From positions 75,747,840 through 75,811,839 of the forward strand of contig CM072812.1 in assembly GCA_037013495.1 (NCBI GenBank): 64,000 bases of DNA, read 5' to 3'. The position numbers were made by a program, and so were the translations under genes. Shown in pieces: positions 56,331 through 64,000 of this stretch (within the stretch, counting starts at the first letter, position 1; each line of letters starts with the position of its first letter). This DNA comes from Hippophae tibetana (Eukaryota; Streptophyta; Magnoliopsida; Rosales; Elaeagnaceae). The notes beneath the pieces are model-generated. The model was not told the origin of the DNA. It did no database searches and was given only the letters and a program-made list of their open reading frames with translations.

Positions 56331-57790
56331 TATCACGCCCCAAAAAATGGGTACTGAGATGAAAATTATAGGTATTATTTTAAATCATATTTTAAGAGAA
56401 TTTAAAATATTTTTTAATAAATTTTCTATTAAATTTGGGATAACCTTATTTAAACATAAATTTTATAAAAACTATTTAATTCTAGAAACAACAATACATT
56501 ATGTCTCTAAAATTACATGATACATAATGAAAGAAATAGATAAAAGTAAGCATATACTTTATTTCTTATTTAACATTGATTCACGGATCACTTTACCAAA
56601 ACTTAATTTAGAGGTAGGTAGGGAAAACTAGATGAGCTACAATTAGCTCAATAAGAATATACTCTAAATAATATCAAATAGCATGACTACATATTAATAA
56701 AATTTATGAATACAAATACCATCATCTATATAATGTGAAATAATATGGGGAAAATTTTACCTATAAAATCTTGAATACTTATTCTTCCATACTTCCAAAT
56801 CTGGGTGGAGTATATATTCTAGGTATTTCAAAACATGCTCATATAAGAAAAAATATGTTATTTCAAATTTAAATTTTATATGTATAATATGCAATCTCCA
56901 CATGTATTAGTCAACTTTAAAATACATGTACCCATATGTGATCAACCTTTGAGACACATGTGGATCTACCTCCAACCTCATGTACATCCATACTTCAAGA
57001 TACATATGGCATATATATTGATCAATGTCTTTGTCATATGGGCGACCAACATCTATGTTATATGGGTGATCACATAGATGGGCAAAATCCATGTTATATA
57101 GGTGTACGTCCACTCTGAGACAGATGGACGAACAAACTCCAAGACCCATAGATGGACAAAATCCAAGAATGCATGTGAATATAATGCGCACATATACTCT
57201 ATCGAAAAATAGTCCACTACAATCGTTAGCCCATCAGTACCATACTCCACTAGATATACATACTCCTAACAAAAATTATTTCCATAATGCACACATAAAA
57301 TCTCAAATGCCATGTATATATATTTAATACTAGTTTCATATAAACATTCTAAATGCATGCATATAAAAATGTTAATAATTAGTATTTTATCGCGACAATA
57401 TGTATAACATTCCTCGTAAAATTCATAGCATCTATTTTCCTTTTATTCAAAATTTATAATACATGACATTTTTATGAGAACAATATATGAATAAAAAATT
57501 GGAATTAGAACCCCTATTTGGAAACTTGTTCGTTCATGCTCCAAAATCTACTACTAACCCCTTTTTTTTAGGAAAAATTAAACATAAATCGTATTCATTC
57601 AAGAATAAGTGATATTTTAAGTTAATTTATGTAAATTTAAAATAAACATTTAAAGAAAGTATTTTATATTTTTGAGTTTTTCATAATAGAATTTAATAAT
57701 TTTTTATCTCAACATTTTATCTTTCCAAACTTGAACGTCTAAACATTTTAGGTATGTATACATTTAGGAAGTATTTTAGGTATGTATGTT
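56331..57790 (-). repeat. 5' LTR of Tekay/Del-like element (shorter copy)
   Basis: On the reverse strand this ends TTTTTTGGGGCGTGATA at 56331, and alignment with 50068-51885 can be followed to about 57790. Beyond that the sequences no longer match. Confidence 0.8.
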
Positions 57791-59250
57791 CGAGTGGGGG
57801 TAGACTAAGCTAAGCCTATCACTTTAATTTTGAGTTATATTTGAGTAAGTTTGATCAAATTGAATTTTAAAATGTAAGTTCAAAGCTCAACCCCAAAACA
57901 TTTGAGTAGGTTCCGGTGAATTTTTTTAAACTTTGAAATGATTAGTGTGTTTAAGAATTTATGATGCTATATATTATAAAAGAATGATACAAAATATTTT
58001 AAAATACTCACACTTCGTCCAAAGGTACATGTAATATTCATAAATCCCATCATTTTCGAATAAAAGTTTTTTTTATCACCTGAATAGTTCTAGTCTTTTG
58101 TTACATACATATTTTTTTAAAAAAATTATCTTACCTTGAAAACATTAAGTTAACTTTAATTAATATGATATAAGCTTAGCAAATAATTTTTTTGTTTATA
58201 CAATGACAATTTTAATGATATTATGCTAATTGGATCATCTAATTATTTTTGTTAAATTATAAAATTTAATTAATCAAAATCAATAATTAGATTAGTAAAA
58301 TATATATTTTACCGTATTGATATACGTTGATATTTTATAACATTAATTTTATTTTAATTAAAACGGTTTTTTTACAAGTCGAAGTCAACTTTTGAAAAAT
58401 TCTTCAGGTTATTAATGCAAATGTTTGAGTAAAATTTTCTTTTGTTTATAAATAGTGGAGATATACTAGGGATGATGATTATGGGTAGTTAATTTAATAA
58501 TTTTATAAAAAATAAGTTTAGATATATATTTATTAAATAGAATAGCATAATTTATTTTTACAAAAATAATATATTTATATTATCTCACTTTTTATAAAAA
58601 ATAATAAAATTTTATTATCTTTTTGGATTGATATTATTTAAGAATAATTAAATATGATTAATTTATTTAAATTAAAAAATTTGATCTATGTTAGATTCAA
58701 ATGTGATTGGATTGATAAAATAAATGGATATTTTATTTTATAATATGTTATATTTAATTATTATGTATAACATAATTATATTATATTATTATTTTAGTTT
58801 TAAAAATAAATATAAATATTTATAATAATTTAATAATTTTACAAACATATTTTTTATTCTTTTGATTTTTTAATTATGATTATAAATAATAATATTTGTT
58901 ACAAAAATATTAATTTAAAATTTAAATTTATATATGTTGTGTTTTATACGTAACAATAATTCATAAATAAATTTGAATATTAATATAACCTTATCTGATA
59001 TGAAAAAATATGAAAAATTTGAATTTAAATTAGTTTAAATTAATTATATAATCAGATTGTATTCAAATTCAAAAAATTTAAATATGTTTAGATAATTTCG
59101 AATTCGATTGAAATTTTTTAAATCCGTTCAGATAATATCAAATTCAAAATAAAAATAAATATTTATTTGACATTTTATCCTTATAATAAATATGAAATTA
59201 AAATACATTTTTAACATATTATGCTATTTATTTTTCCTTCTATTTCAATA
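57791..59250. other. AT-rich intergenic DNA, nothing recognised
   Basis: This strongly AT-rich sequence shows no coding frame, RNA gene or defined repeat. Confidence 0.45.
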
Positions 59251-59266
59251 ACTTCTATAAATAGAT

Positions 59267-59354
59267 GGTCAAATCAAAATGAACTTTCTTTTCGTTTTAT
59301 GGTGGCATTTTTGACGCGTAGCCACTGTCCCCTTTGCTTCCGTCGTGGCTAATA
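59267..59354 (+). repeat. Left terminal inverted repeat
   Basis: This is the left arm of the MITE-like element. It starts at about GGTCAAATC and reads GAACTTTCTTTTCG, then GGCATTTTTGACGCGTAGCC, then TTCCGTCGTGGCTAAT. Confidence 0.85.
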
Positions 59355-59674
59355 GAGCGCCACCTTTGTTGATTTGATATATTACCAGACTACCATTACG
59401 CGTGTGGATTGGTTTCATCTATGCCACAAGGCCCAAACTACCTTACAAATTTCAAGTTCGCAAGAAAAATGCTTTTTATCATACATCATTCACTTATTAG
59501 AATATTTGATATTTATTAATAAATAATAGCAAAAATATCAAAAAAAATTTATGTAAAAGTATTATTTGATTATTTAATTTTAAAAAATATTTATTATTTC
59601 TTTATTTATAAAAAAAAAATTATTTAGTTATAAGGTATAAAGTGTATAATTTAACATTTTTTTTTAATAAAAAA

Positions 59675-59760
59675 GAGCTAATTAGCCACGACGGAAGGGA
59701 CCGTGGCCACGCGTCAAAAATGCCTCCATAAAACGAAAAAAGTTCATTTTACTATTCACC
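59675..59760 (-). repeat. Right terminal inverted repeat
   Basis: This is the right arm of the MITE-like element, the reverse complement of 59267-59354 with a few differences. On the + strand it reads ATTAGCCACGACGGAA, then CACGCGTCAAAAATGCC, then CATAAAACGAAAAAAGTTC. Confidence 0.85.
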
Positions 59761-59766
59761 CAAAGT

Positions 59767-59774
59767 TATATAAA
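59767..59774 (+). promoter_or_regulatory. Probable TATA box of SDH1
   Basis: TATATAAA lies 253 bp before the SDH1 start codon and 6 bp after the right end of the MITE-like element. The TATA-like word may itself belong to the element's target duplication. The transcription start is not visible. Confidence 0.5.
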
Positions 59775-60026
59775 TCATATCGCCTCTTTAGAGTGGTAAT
59801 TTCGTAAATAATGTAAATACCAGGGGGAAGCTATAACAAATCTCGTCACGATCCAGTTAGCCATCTCCGACTGTCAATTTTGCTCTTTATAGCGCTTACT
59901 ATAACGCCTCAACTGCGACGACGAGAAAACAAACCTCAGATTAAGATTGAACAAAGAACCATCACTTGGATTTCTTCGGGGGACAGACTAACACCGAAAA
60001 CCAAACACCACCTAGAGCCCCAAGCT

Positions 60027-64000
<3,974 letters not shown>

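Larger units (their letters stand above)
50068..57790 (-). mobile_element. Ty3/gypsy retrotransposon, Tekay/Del-like, broken
   Basis: This reverse-strand element has long LTRs. Internal parts from high to low coordinates are Gag (about 56.2-55.3 kb, with a zinc-knuckle relic near 55.55 kb), protease (about 55.2-54.9 kb), RT (about 54.56-54.0 kb, with KLCINYHHVNKLTIKIKYPL), RNase H (about 53.9-53.4 kb) and integrase (about 53.2-52.1 kb, C-terminal FKADDYVFLKVQPRK). The order RT then integrase and the RT wording fit Ty3/gypsy of the Tekay/Del type with a TTTGGTATC-type primer site. The 5' LTR side is shorter than the 3' LTR. There are many breaks (more than ten), so it is a fossil and clearly old, with LTRs visibly diverged along their whole length. 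Confidence 0.85.
59267..59760. mobile_element. MITE-like element with ~85-bp terminal inverted repeats
   Basis: The left arm (59267-59354) and the reverse complement of the right arm (about 59675-59760) match over about 85 bp with few mismatches. Shared blocks include AAAATGAACTTT, TTCGTTTTATGG, GGCATTTTTGACGCGT and TTCCGTCGTGGCTAAT. Between the arms lie about 320 bp without coding content, part of it AT-rich. Size, long inverted repeats and lack of a transposase fit a non-autonomous DNA transposon, most likely Mutator-like. TTCTATAAAT on the left and TTATATAAAT on the right, each a few bases outside the visible arms, may be the target duplication (9 of 10 match). The right end lies immediately upstream of the SDH1 core promoter. 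Confidence 0.85.

Overview
The window is nuclear DNA from a flowering plant, most likely a eudicot. It is very AT-rich, its two real genes have many GT-AG introns, and it is full of plant-type LTR-retrotransposon fossils. I cannot name the species.

Two host genes are recognised, both on the + strand. The first (16323-21223, eight coding exons, 483 codons plus stop) encodes the brassinosteroid C-22 hydroxylase CYP90B1/DWARF4, and every P450 motif is present. The second (60027 to the window end, eleven exons visible, the last cut off) encodes the mitochondrial flavoprotein subunit of succinate dehydrogenase, SDH1. One host-gene fossil is also present: a minus-strand AP2/ERF transcription-factor pseudogene (34576-35049). 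It sits inside a small DNA-transposon-like unit flanked by a perfect 10-bp direct repeat, so it may be a gene fragment captured by a Mutator-like element.

Layout: 1-2.4 kb, Athila-like Ty3/gypsy pol remnant (+); 2.8-6.3 kb, a long LTR-like direct repeat in two copies; 6.3-9.4 kb, AT-rich DNA with a promoter-like GA-rich leader near 7.65 kb; 9.42-14.99 kb, a Ty1/copia element with both 239-bp LTRs (+); 16.1-21.3 kb, DWF4; 22.3-25.9 kb, two copia fragments (-); 25.86-30.74 kb, a further copia element with LTRs (-), apparently nested in the LTR of the previous one; 30.8-34.5 kb, AT-rich spacer; 34.5-35.4 kb, the ERF-carrying unit; 36.93-49.78 kb, a Tat-lineage Ty3/gypsy element (-) with an opposite-strand extra ORF and a tandem array of ~190-bp units; 50.07-57.79 kb, a Tekay/Del-like Ty3/gypsy element (-); 57.8-59.3 kb, AT-rich spacer; 59.27-59.76 kb, a MITE-like element with ~85-bp inverted repeats whose right end lies 6 bp from the probable TATA box of SDH1.

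The two genes act in unrelated pathways (sterol hormone synthesis at the ER; TCA cycle and respiration in mitochondria), and nothing suggests they work together. About half of the window is retrotransposon. All LTR elements are broken fossils. I see no CRISPR, operon or clearly new biochemical system. The most interesting structures are the ERF-carrying unit, the inverted-repeat element at the SDH1 promoter, and the tandem array plus reverse-strand ORF in the Tat element. Exon boundaries and LTR ends were worked out by hand from splice signals and repeat alignment.
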